From Bradyrhizobium sp. (lineage in GTDB: Bacteria > Pseudomonadota > Alphaproteobacteria > Rhizobiales > Xanthobacteraceae), in assembly GCF_027451485.1 (NCBI RefSeq), contig NZ_DAIDJE010000152.1, positions 1 to 34,332 on the forward strand: DNA of 34,332 bases. The letters are read 5' to 3'. The notes beneath the pieces are model-generated. The model was not told the origin of the DNA. It was given only the letters and a program-made list of their open reading frames with translations, and made no database searches. The first letter of the stretch is position 1, and each line of letters starts with the position of its first letter. The position numbers were made by a program, and so were the translations under genes. Shown here piece by piece: positions 24,029 through 34,332 of the stretch.

Positions 24029-24802
24029 CTACACTAGCTGCGGCTGTTCGGCCGCAACTTCGTCGCCGACGCGAAGCGTGCCGGGCGCGATCACCTCGGC
24101 ATAGACGCCGCAATCCATATGGCCGAGTCTCCGCTCCAGCGTGGCCGGGATTTCAAGATCGCGCATGGCGGTGTCGGGGTCGACATTGACGGCGGCGCAG
24201 CGCTTGATGCGCTTGACCACCTTCAGACGGACATCGCCGACGACAAGCGTGCGGTCGAGCAGTTCGAATTCATGCCAGGCCGGCCATCCCGCCACATACA
24301 TGTTGGCGCGGAACCGCACCGGATGAACGGCGTGGCCGACGAGGCCCTCGATGGCTGCAAGGCTCGCAAGGTTGATGATCGAGACCACCTTGCGGGCGAT
24401 GTCCGAGAAGCTGTGGCCTTGCGCCGAGAGCAGCTTGGGCGGTCCCCTGAGCTCGGGAGCAAAATTCGCCGCGAAGAACTGCTCGATCGCGGCACGGCCC
24501 CCCGCCGTCTCCAGATCGCCGCGCGCCGCCACCGCGCCGTCCTTTCGGATGGTCAGAAGATTGCTGTCGTCGTCGAAATGGGTCTGGAGTCCGGCCAGGC
24601 GCTCGTTGCGCATCAGCATCAGGAATTGGATCTTGGGCAGCCACCCAGGCGCCTGGGGGTCGAAGCCGGACGGGCCGTTTTCGATCGCATAGCGCCGGTC
24701 GGCGGGCAGGGTCTGGCCGATGCCGAGCGAAACCTGCGACAGCGGCTCGGCGGAGAGGCCCTTGACGGGATAGCGGTAAAGGCGCGCGATTTGTGCGGAC
24801 AT
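24029..24802 (-). CDS. MOSC domain-containing protein
   Basis: This 257-aa protein has the N-terminal MOSC beta-barrel start (IARLYRYPVKGLSAEPL) and the core KRIKRCAAVNVDPDT with the conserved cysteine (C202) that carries the molybdenum cofactor sulfur in family members. Relatives include the mARC/YcbX-type N-hydroxylated-compound reductases and sulfur-carrier proteins. The C-terminal block GTLRVGDEV matches the family end. The partner is unknown; no molybdenum enzyme gene is adjacent. Confidence 0.88.
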   Translation of the reverse strand: MSAQIARLYRYPVKGLSAEPLSQVSLGIGQTLPADRRYAIENGPSGFDPQAPGWLPKIQFLMLMRNERLAGLQTHFDDDSNLLTIRKDGAVAARGDLETAGGRAAIEQFFAANFAPELRGPPKLLSAQGHSFSDIARKVVSIINLASLAAIEGLVGHAVHPVRFRANMYVAGWPAWHEFELLDRTLVVGDVRLKVVKRIKRCAAVNVDPDTAMRDLEIPATLERRLGHMDCGVYAEVIAPGTLRVGDEVAAEQPQLV

Positions 24803-25039
24803 GTCCGTTTCTTAAGGGATTCCGGACCGCCTCGCCAGCGCACACGAATTTGTGAGGATGCCTCTTCCGTTTGCCGGCACCCCTTCCCACATTTGCCTCA
24901 AGCCGGCGCAAGAGACTCCATCAGGCGCCGGTGACGGCTGTGCCCGGTTGAGGAATGTCAACGCGGCGTGCGGAAACCCAATGAAGATGCCGGTTTGCCA
25001 TGCCTTTTCAGGGTGGTTCCGGCAGGCTGAGGGAATGAC
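24803..25039. promoter_or_regulatory. Intergenic region upstream of clpB
   Basis: The region must carry the clpB promoter. A CTCCAT and several CTTG/CAAG words are present, but none has heat-shock sigma (RpoH) spacing. The clpB ribosome binding site is GAGGGA five bases before the ATG. Confidence 0.3.
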
Positions 25040-27679
25040 ATGAATATCGAAAAATATACCGAACGCGCGAGGGGTTTTGTCCAGTCCGCGCAATCGCTGG
25101 CCATGCGCGAGGGGCATCAGCAGTTTTCGTCGCTGCACATGCTCAAGGTCCTGCTGGACGACAATGAAGGTCTGGCGAGCGGCCTGATCGACCGCGCCGG
25201 CGGCAACTCCCGCGCCATCCTCAAAGCGACCGAAGAGGCGCTCAACAAATTACCGAAAGTTTCCGGCAGCGGCGCCGGCCAGGTTTATCTGGCGCCCGAC
25301 CTGGCGCGGGCCTTCGATGCGGCTGAAAAGGCGGCCGAGAAGGCCGGCGACAGCTTTGTCACAGTTGAACGACTGCTCCTGGGGCTTGCGCTCACCAAGG
25401 ACGGCGAGGCGGGCAACCTCTTGCGCAACGGCGGTCTCTCGCCGCAAAACCTCAATGCCGCGATCGAATCCCTGCGCAAGGGCCGCACCGCGGATTCCGC
25501 GACCGCCGAGAACGCGTATGACGCGCTGAAGAAATATGCGCGCGACCTGACGCAGGCGGCGCGCGACGGCAAGCTCGATCCGGTGATCGGCCGCGACGAG
25601 GAAATCCGACGCACCATCCAGGTGCTTTCCCGCCGCACCAAGAACAATCCCGTGCTGATCGGTGAACCCGGTGTCGGCAAGACCGCGATCGTCGAAGGTC
25701 TGGCGCTGCGCATTCTCAACGGCGACGTGCCGGAGAGCCTGAAGGACAAGCGGCTGTTGTCGCTCGACATGGGTGCACTGATCGCGGGCGCCAAGTACCG
25801 CGGCGAGTTCGAAGAGCGGTTGAAGGCCGTGTTGTCCGAGGTCACCTCGGCCGAGGGCTCGATCATCCTGTTCATCGACGAGATGCACACCCTGATCGGC
25901 GCCGGCAAGGCCGATGGCGCGATGGATGCGTCCAATCTGCTGAAGCCCGCGCTGGCACGCGGCGAATTGCATTGCATCGGCGCCACCACGCTCGACGAGT
26001 ATCAGAAGCACGTCGAGAAGGATGCCGCGCTGGCGCGGCGCTTCCAGCCGATCTTCGTCTCCGAACCCTCGGTCGAGGACACGATCTCGATCCTGCGCGG
26101 CCTGAAGGACAAATACGAGCAGCACCACGGCGTGCGCATCACCGACTCCGCGCTGGTCGCCGCGGCGACGCTGTCGAACCGCTACATCACCGACCGTTTC
26201 CTGCCCGACAAGGCCATCGACCTGATGGACGAGGCGTCGGCGCGGCTGAAGATGCAGGTCGATTCCAAGCCGGAAGAGCTGGATTCGATGGATCGCGAAA
26301 TCATCCGCCTCAAGATCGAGCAGGAGGCGCTGAAAAAGGAAAGCGATGCCGGTTCGAAGAGCCGCTTGCAGGCGCTCGAGAAGGAACTCGCCGAACTCGA
26401 GGAAAAGTCGGCGGCGCTGACCGCGCGCTGGAGCGCGGAAAAGAACAAGCTGTCGAACGCGCAGAAGCTCAAGAGCGAACTCGACGCCCTTCGGATCGAA
26501 CTCGCCAATGCGCAGCGGCGAGGCGAATTTCAGCGCGCCGGCGAACTCGCCTATGGCCGCATTCCCGAGCTTGAGAAAAAGCTCGCCGACATCGAGGCCA
26601 AGGAAAATGCGGGCGAGATGATGGAGGAGGCGGTCACCGCCAACCACATCGCGCAGGTGGTCTCGCGCTGGACCGGCGTGCCGGTCGACAAGATGCTGGA
26701 AGGTGAAAAGGACAAGCTCCTGAAGATGGAAGCGAGCCTTGGCCAGCGCGTCGTTGGGCAGGCCGAAGCCGTGCGTGCGGTTTCGACCGCCGTGCGCCGC
26801 TCGCGTGCCGGCTTGCAGGATCCGAACCGGCCGATGGGCTCGTTCATGTTCTTGGGCCCCACCGGCGTCGGCAAGACCGAGCTGACCAAGGCGCTCGCGG
26901 AATATCTCTTCAACGACGAAACCGCGATGGTGCGTCTCGACATGTCGGAGTTCATGGAGAAGCACTCGGTGTCGCGGCTGATCGGTGCACCTCCCGGCTA
27001 TGTCGGCTACGACGAGGGCGGCGCGCTCACGGAAGCGGTGCGGCGGCGGCCGTATCAGGTCGTGCTGTTCGATGAGATCGAAAAGGCGCATCCCGACGTG
27101 TTCAACGTGCTGCTTCAGGTGCTCGACGACGGCCGCCTCACCGATGGTCAGGGCCGCACCGTGGATTTCCGCAACACGCTGATCATCATGACCTCGAATC
27201 TCGGTTCGGATTTCCTGGTCAGTCAGCCGGAAGGCGAGGATACGTCAGCCGTCCGCGAGTTGGTGATGGGCGCGGTACGCGCGCATTTCCGGCCCGAATT
27301 CCTCAACCGCGTCGACGAGATCATCCTGTTCCATCGGCTGCAAAAGAGCGAGATGGGACGGATCGTCGAGATCCAGTTCGCCCGGCTGTCGAAGCTTCTG
27401 GAGGAGCGCAAGATCACGCTCACGCTGGATGCGGCGGCGCGCGACTGGCTCGCCGCCAAGGGCTGGGATCCGGCCTATGGCGCGCGTCCCCTGAAGCGGG
27501 TGATCCAGCGCAATTTGCAGGATCCGCTCGCCGAGATGATCCTGGCCGGCGAGATTCACGATGGCGAGCATGTGGCGATTTCGGCGGAAGGCAACGTGCT
27601 GACCTTCAACGGCAAGGCGCGCCAGACCGCGGAGATCGCGCAGTTTGAAGCGCCGGCGCCGAAGCGCAAGCTGAACTGA
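25040..27679 (+). CDS. clpB: ATP-dependent disaggregase ClpB
   Basis: This 879-aa protein has the full ClpB layout. An N-terminal repeat domain begins [21 protein letters not shown]1 has Walker A GEPGVGKT (208-215) and Walker [11 protein letters not shown]. The middle coiled-coil (about 400-530, Lys/Glu/Leu-rich) separates it from NBD2 with Walker A GPTGVGKT (606-613) and [13 protein letters not shown]. ClpB extracts polypeptides from aggregates together with DnaK in the cytosol. The coiled-coil distinguishes it from ClpA. Expression is usually heat-shock controlled, but no such promoter was identified here. A strong hairpin follows the stop. Confidence 0.97.
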   Translation: MNIEKYTERARGFVQSAQSLAMREGHQQFSSLHMLKVLLDDNEGLASGLIDRAGGNSRAILKATEEALNKLPKVSGSGAGQVYLAPDLARAFDAAEKAAEKAGDSFVTVERLLLGLALTKDGEAGNLLRNGGLSPQNLNAAIESLRKGRTADSATAENAYDALKKYARDLTQAARDGKLDPVIGRDEEIRRTIQVLSRRTKNNPVLIGEPGVGKTAIVEGLALRILNGDVPESLKDKRLLSLDMGALIAGAKYRGEFEERLKAVLSEVTSAEGSIILFIDEMHTLIGAGKADGAMDASNLLKPALARGELHCIGATTLDEYQKHVEKDAALARRFQPIFVSEPSVEDTISILRGLKDKYEQHHGVRITDSALVAAATLSNRYITDRFLPDKAIDLMDEASARLKMQVDSKPEELDSMDREIIRLKIEQEALKKESDAGSKSRLQALEKELAELEEKSAALTARWSAEKNKLSNAQKLKSELDALRIELANAQRRGEFQRAGELAYGRIPELEKKLADIEAKENAGEMMEEAVTANHIAQVVSRWTGVPVDKMLEGEKDKLLKMEASLGQRVVGQAEAVRAVSTAVRRSRAGLQDPNRPMGSFMFLGPTGVGKTELTKALAEYLFNDETAMVRLDMSEFMEKHSVSRLIGAPPGYVGYDEGGALTEAVRRRPYQVVLFDEIEKAHPDVFNVLLQVLDDGRLTDGQGRTVDFRNTLIIMTSNLGSDFLVSQPEGEDTSAVRELVMGAVRAHFRPEFLNRVDEIILFHRLQKSEMGRIVEIQFARLSKLLEERKITLTLDAAARDWLAAKGWDPAYGARPLKRVIQRNLQDPLAEMILAGEIHDGEHVAISAEGNVLTFNGKARQTAEIAQFEAPAPKRKLN

Positions 27680-27699
27680 CAGACTGAAATGAACGGACC

Positions 27700-27731
27700 C
27701 CCCGGTACGCGGACCACTTCCGCGTCCGGGG
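27700..27731 (+). terminator. Hairpin after clpB
   Basis: CCCCGG (27700-27705) and ACGCGGA (27707-27713) pair with TCCGCGT (27719-27725) and CCGGGG (27726-27731), giving 13 pairs with one bulged T and a 5-nt loop. It starts 21 nt after the clpB stop. The following CTTCTG is only weakly T-rich, so termination may be partial. Confidence 0.55.
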
Positions 27732-27779
27732 CTTCTGATGTCTGCGTGCCGTCAGCACCGCAATGTAATCGGCGGGGAC

Positions 27780-27800
27780 GGCGGTCGTGCGGCGACCGCC
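27780..27800. repeat. Perfect 8-bp hairpin between clpB and the M23 gene
   Basis: GGCGGTCG (27780-27787) and CGACCGCC (27793-27800) are exact complements around a 5-nt loop. It lies 31 nt beyond the stop of the minus-strand peptidase gene and may be its 3' structure. No T run is seen on either side. Confidence 0.45.
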
Positions 27801-27830
27801 CCAGGTTGCGAGCCCAACGTTGCGGGGTTT

Positions 27831-29885
27831 TCAGCGGGTGCTGAGCTGAATGGGACCGCTGGCATCGGAGACGCGGGAGGCGTGTCCGCTCATCATCGCA
27901 TCGAGCCGGTCGCGTTCTTTCTCGAAGCCCGCCAGCAGCGAGCCTTCCAGCGATCGGCCGCGTGGCAGCTTGACGCGCATCGGGTCGACAAAGCGGCCGT
28001 TGACGAGGATTTCGTAGTGGACGTGGGCGCCGGTCGACTGCCCGGTCGAGCCGACGAACCCGATGACCTGGCCCTGCCGCACGCGCTTGCCGACTTCGAG
28101 CCCCTTGGCGAAAGCCGACATGTGGCCGTAGGCGGTTTCATAGCCGTTGTTGTGCTTGATCTTGACGTACTTGCCGTAGCCGCCTTCCCAGCCGGCGACT
28201 TCGACCACGCCGTTGCCCGAGGCGAAGATCGGCGTGCCGTAGGCGGTCGCCCAGTCGACGCCGGTGTGCATCTTCACATAGCCGAGGATCGGATGGCGGC
28301 GGGATCCGAAGCCGGAGCGCATGATGGCGTTGTTGACGGGCTTGCGGACCAGGAACTTCTTCGCGCTCTTTCCGCTCTCATCATAGAAATCGACCACCCC
28401 GTCGTCCGGGGTCTGGAAGCGATAATATTTCTTGGTTTCGCCGCCGACCGTCAGCGAAGCAAACAGCACTTCGGGCTTTTCGTTGCTGCTTGTCGAGCCT
28501 TCGTCCTCGCCGGCGAAGAACACGTCGAAGGAATCGCCCGGCTGCACCTTGCGCTGGAAGTCCACGTCATAGGAATAGATGCGGATCATGTCCTCGATGA
28601 CGTTCTGGGGTACCTTGTCGCGCAGCGCGGTCTCGTAAATGCTCTGATAGAGGCGGACGCCGGTCCCATCATCCTCCTCATCGTCATCATTGCCGCCGTT
28701 GCTGGCGGCCGTCTCCGCGGCGGTGTTCATGCTTTGCACGTCGACCGCGACGTATCTGCCGAGATCGGACAAGGCTGAGACGGCTTCGATGGTGGAATCG
28801 TTGGCGACGATCACGCGACAGGGCTGTAGCCGTTGGCCGGGACCGGCCGGCGCCATCAGGATGCGAAGCTTCTGGCCTTCCTTCAGGCCGCCATCGCGGC
28901 CGCGAGGGCCGAGCGTGGCGGCGATGGCCCTTGCCTCTTCCGGTGTTGCGCCCTGCTCGCGCAGGACGGAGACGACGGTGTCGCCTTTCTTGACGACATG
29001 AACGCGCTCGCCGACCGGATTGCCGCCGGTGATCTGATCCTTGGTCTTCGGCAGCAACGTGACGTTCTCGGGTACGATCCGGGTCTCGAACCCGGCATAG
29101 GGGTCGGCCACGTTGCCTTCGGTGGCATAAGCGAGCTTGAGACCGCCCTGTGCGCCGCTGATGTCGGCGGTGGCATTGGCGAGCGATGCGTATTTCACGC
29201 CGCCGCCATTGCCATGCCAGTTCGAGGCCTCGCGCACCCGCATCCTGACCTCGTCGAGCGCGATCGTCGCGGTGATCTTGGCCTTGCTCAGAACCGGCCC
29301 GAGCTCCTTGGTGACGAAGGACACCTCGGCGTCAGGCTCCACGGCGTCCGGGTTGTTCGGATCTTCGGAGGCCGCCGGCGTGTTGCTGCCGACATCGGTC
29401 AGCAGACGCTGGGCATTGAATGGGGGGATTTTTGCCGAGAGATCGCTCGTCGACAGCGACAGGTTGCCGGAAATGCGGATGAACGGCCGCACCCGCATGA
29501 CGTCGCGGTTGCCGACCCGCGTCACCGTTGAAACCCGCACGACGTTGCGCGACGCGTTGGCGTCACCCGGCGGCGGCAGCCGATCGCTCTTATGCAGGGC
29601 GACGTGATCGTTGGCGCTGAAGGCGCCGCGAAGCGCGCCCTCGACCCGTTCGGGCAGCTTGGCGAAGGTCATCTCGCCGTCGAGCGAGGCAAAAACGGCG
29701 CCGCCGATCAGGGCTGCGCCGCAAAGACCCGTCAAAATGGTGCCGCTGAACCACTGGACCGAGACGCGACGGCGGTCGATGACCGCAGCCTCGGTTCCGT
29801 CGACAGAAAGCGGGGGCTCGTGACCGAGGTCGATGACCCCCATGTCACGTCCGTATCCGCCCCCACGTGACGTCCTGTGGCTCAA
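27831..29885 (-). CDS. Membrane-anchored M23 (LytM) family metallopeptidase
   Basis: The protein is about 684 aa. A cytoplasmic N-terminus (MSHRTSRGGGYGRDMG) precedes one TM helix (FSGTILTGLCGAALIGGAVFASL). A long periplasmic region includes a LysM-like segment (HVVKKGDTVVSVLREQGATPEE) and an Asp/Glu-rich stretch (NGGNDDDEEDDGTG). The C-terminal M23 domain has the zinc ligands in RRHPILGYVKMHTGVDWA and GAHVHYE. Such enzymes cleave peptidoglycan cross-links. The start is taken as TTG 29885 with GGGGGA seven bases upstream; TTG 29900 and ATG 29843 are alternatives. It is convergent with clpB. Confidence 0.92.
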   Translation of the reverse strand: MSHRTSRGGGYGRDMGVIDLGHEPPLSVDGTEAAVIDRRRVSVQWFSGTILTGLCGAALIGGAVFASLDGEMTFAKLPERVEGALRGAFSANDHVALHKSDRLPPPGDANASRNVVRVSTVTRVGNRDVMRVRPFIRISGNLSLSTSDLSAKIPPFNAQRLLTDVGSNTPAASEDPNNPDAVEPDAEVSFVTKELGPVLSKAKITATIALDEVRMRVREASNWHGNGGGVKYASLANATADISGAQGGLKLAYATEGNVADPYAGFETRIVPENVTLLPKTKDQITGGNPVGERVHVVKKGDTVVSVLREQGATPEEARAIAATLGPRGRDGGLKEGQKLRILMAPAGPGQRLQPCRVIVANDSTIEAVSALSDLGRYVAVDVQSMNTAAETAASNGGNDDDEEDDGTGVRLYQSIYETALRDKVPQNVIEDMIRIYSYDVDFQRKVQPGDSFDVFFAGEDEGSTSSNEKPEVLFASLTVGGETKKYYRFQTPDDGVVDFYDESGKSAKKFLVRKPVNNAIMRSGFGSRRHPILGYVKMHTGVDWATAYGTPIFASGNGVVEVAGWEGGYGKYVKIKHNNGYETAYGHMSAFAKGLEVGKRVRQGQVIGFVGSTGQSTGAHVHYEILVNGRFVDPMRVKLPRGRSLEGSLLAGFEKERDRLDAMMSGHASRVSDASGPIQLSTR

Positions 29886-30260
29886 ACCGCCATCCCCCAA
29901 AATTCCATCGGCTTTCGACGAGACCCTGCGCCGTTCCTGAACCGCACCTCAAATCAGGGAACGGGAAGCGCGGCGTACCGCATGACTATTCGCGACAAAG
30001 GAGCCGAAAGCGCGGCCGACATCACGAATGCTAATCGGGTATAGATCTCTTCGAAGTTGTTTGTCCGTGAGAGAGAGGCGATGGGCACATGGGTGGTCTT
30101 CGCCTTTCCCCGGGTATTCTCATCGCCTGCCGCCCCCACTGGCATAAGGCGATTCAGCACCTATGTACGCCAGAACGTCGCAGGATTGTGGCTCAAGTAC
30201 GGCGTTTCGGCCCTAAAAGCAGGGGTTTGAGCGCGCCGCAAAATTCTCGACGCGATGCGA
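29886..30260. other. Region between the M23 gene and the rRNA promoter
   Basis: No gene is supported here. Short frames occur on both strands without ribosome binding sites or recognisable sequence. The promoter of the M23 gene should lie in the left part, but no clear boxes are visible. Confidence 0.35.
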
Positions 30261-30280
30261 CGATTTGTTGACATCAGGCG

Positions 30281-30310
30281 TTGACAACGCCGATGAGGCG
30301 GGCTTATAAA
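30281..30310 (+). promoter_or_regulatory. rRNA operon promoter
   Basis: TTGACA (30281-30286) and TATAAA (30305-30310) are separated by 18 nt. A second TTGACA lies at 30268-30273 without a matching -10. Both boxes are near consensus, as expected for an rRNA operon, and the start would fall about 450 nt before the 16S gene. Confidence 0.75.
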
Positions 30311-30317
30311 CCGCCCC

Positions 30318-30763
30318 ACTGAGCGCGGCGCTGTTTTGGCCCTCGGCCGAAACAAGTATTCGTGCCCGTGAAGCTCCTCACTGAGATGAGTGAATCAGCA
30401 GCCGGTGGAAACCGGTTGTCATTTGTCGTCGAGTGAGATGCCCGAGAAGCTTCTTCGGAAGGTTTCGGGCGGGTAATGCTCCCGGTCATGGGAGAGGGGT
30501 TTTCGGACCCCGGGCTGTTTGACAAGTAAAGATGAAGAAAGAGAAACGTGGACGGCGGAGTCCTTGCGGATCTCGAAGTTGGGTGAGGGCTTCGGCTTTC
30601 ATCTTTCGGGATCGGACGAAAGACTTCGGCGGTACACGTTTTGAATAAGGTTACACCATGATCTCTTTTGCGAGAGGTCAGGTCGCCAGCGATGTGAATC
30701 GTTGCGCGATTTCGGTGTGGACCTCGTCAAACGTTGTGATCAGCCGGTTCAAAGTTTCAAGTC
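30318..30763 (+). other. rRNA operon leader with boxA-like element
   Basis: The transcribed leader holds several short hairpins, such as CCGGT/ACCGG near 30400 and CCCGA/TCGGG near 30442-30472. GCTGTTTGACA at 30514-30524 resembles the boxA antitermination element of alphaproteobacterial rRNA leaders. No coding sequence is supported. Confidence 0.5.
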
Positions 30764-32260
<1,497 letters not shown>

Positions 32261-32465
32261 GATCCTTCAGAGAGCTCACGCTCGCTATCGGATCGTTTTA
32301 GAAACATCAGGGGCCATCAGTCGCCAGACTGTTGAGCTCCATTGGCGGGATTTCGCCGTCTTCGTTTCTCTTTCTTCGCGGACGAACACGCGCCAGGGGC
32401 TTAAGCGCTAGTGCGACGCATCCGGCGCGAGCCGGCTGCGCGCCTTTTGATGCTCCTCGTGTCAG

Positions 32466-32542
32466 GGGCTTGTAGCTCAGTTGGTTAGAGCGCGCGCTTG
32501 ATAAGCGTGAGGTCGGAAGTTCAAGTCTTCCCAGGCCCACCA
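32466..32542 (+). tRNA. tRNA-Ile (GAT)
   Basis: The 77-nt sequence starts GGGCTTGTAGCTCAG and ends in an encoded CCA. The acceptor pairs GGGCTTG with CAGGCCC (one G-U). The anticodon GAT is at 32500-32502 within CTTGATAAG, and the T arm is GTTCAAGTC. Its position after 16S is typical. Confidence 0.97.
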
Positions 32543-32615
32543 TTTGATCGAGTGCGTTTTCTCTTGAAGGAAATGCTGCTCAAGGACCGCTGTGAAGCAT
32601 TCGTCTTCTGGTTAC

Positions 32616-32691
32616 GGGGCCATAGCTCAGCTGGGAGAGCGCGTGCTTTGCAAGCATGAGGTCGTCGGTTCGATCCCGTCTGGCTCCACCA
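32616..32691 (+). tRNA. tRNA-Ala (TGC)
   Basis: The 76-nt sequence starts GGGGCCATAGCTCAG and ends in an encoded CCA. The acceptor contains the G3-U70 pair that is the alanine identity element. The anticodon TGC is at 32649-32651, and the T arm is GGTTCGATCC. Confidence 0.97.
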
Positions 32692-33073
32692 GATGGTTTG
32701 ATTGCCGGGTATCTTACCAATCGTCCGCGAAAACATCGTTCCGCATTCACCAGTCCGGATGGACAGTGACATGCGTGATTTCTGACATCGTAAAGAGGAG
32801 ATCGATCCGAGTTGGATCGTGCAGCAAATTGTTGCGCGAGCCTTCATTATCTCCGGGTCATTTCGGCGCTCGCTTTCAACCGTGAGGTTGATGGCGGGTT
32901 GTAAATGATCCTTTTAGCGAAGCTTGACCGCCTCGCTATCGGAACGATCTTACGAAGCAAGCTGGTCTTTCTAATCAGTGTCCGGCTGCACATAGCGTTC
33001 ATCGAGGGCGCGTGCCGCAAGGCAATTGTGCAGACAACATTCTGCCGAGTGTGTGGACATTGATAATGAGAGC

Positions 33074-34332
<1,259 letters not shown>

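Noticed and set aside
24890..25039. Possible RpoH (heat-shock sigma) promoter upstream of clpB
   Set aside because: CTTG-like and CCAT-like words occur but not at the expected 17-18 nt spacing, so no promoter is claimed.
25250..27091. A 613-codon open frame antisense to clpB
   Set aside because: High GC and codon bias make long antisense frames common. The plus-strand ClpB is unmistakable, and the antisense product is low-complexity with no domain.
27738..28778. A 346-codon open frame antisense to the M23 peptidase gene
   Set aside because: It is a shadow of the peptidase reading frame. It has no ribosome binding site and no recognisable motif.

Overview
The window reads as chromosomal DNA of a Bradyrhizobium-like alphaproteobacterium (Nitrobacteraceae). 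The 16S rRNA gene near the right end has the sequence signature I associate with Bradyrhizobium. The 23S rRNA carries the helix-9 insertion common in this group. Most genes are GC-rich, and the gene orders ftsE-ftsX, chorismate mutase-hisC-tyrC and SAM-II-metX-metW are alphaproteobacterial. Assignments come from reading translated sequence and motifs; no database search was run.

Left part (1-8.4 kb). A truncated zinc-ribbon gene points left, divergent from ftsE-ftsX (cell-division ABC system). A YdcF/DUF218 membrane protein and a PlsC-type acyltransferase follow on the same strand. Next come a ChaC-like gamma-glutamylcyclotransferase (minus strand) and a DUF2125 envelope protein (plus strand). 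A minus-strand operon then makes tyrosine/phenylalanine precursors: an AroQ chorismate mutase with an unusual C-terminal module, a HisC-family aminotransferase and a TyrA/TyrC dehydrogenase, with the last two overlapping by 4 nt.

Methionine locus (8.46-10.7 kb). A good sigma-70-type promoter is followed within about 10 nt by a SAM-II riboswitch. Downstream are two mutually exclusive hairpins, the second an intrinsic terminator with eight U residues. A 52-codon upstream ORF then contains a long hairpin and stops one base before the metX ATG. metX and metW overlap by 4 nt. This layered leader is one of the two most interesting parts of the window.

Accessory middle (10.7-23.9 kb). Dispersed palindromic repeats fill the gap after metW. 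The genes are a TolA/TonB-like membrane protein, two alpha/beta hydrolases, a two-TM protein, a patatin-like protein whose Ser-Asp dyad aligns with Cys-Glu, and a convergent 1117-aa SAM-domain/class III cyclase/AAA/TPR protein. A broken receiver-domain relic, a secreted fasciclin protein, a small zinc-ribbon protein and a secreted CHAP/NlpC-like peptidase complete it. The patatin gene looks AT-richer than its neighbours.

Right part (24-34.3 kb). A MOSC protein, ClpB and a membrane-anchored M23 (LytM) peptidase precede an rRNA operon: promoter, boxA-like leader, 16S, tRNA-Ile(GAT), tRNA-Ala(TGC) and the 5' part of the 23S gene, which is cut by the window edge.
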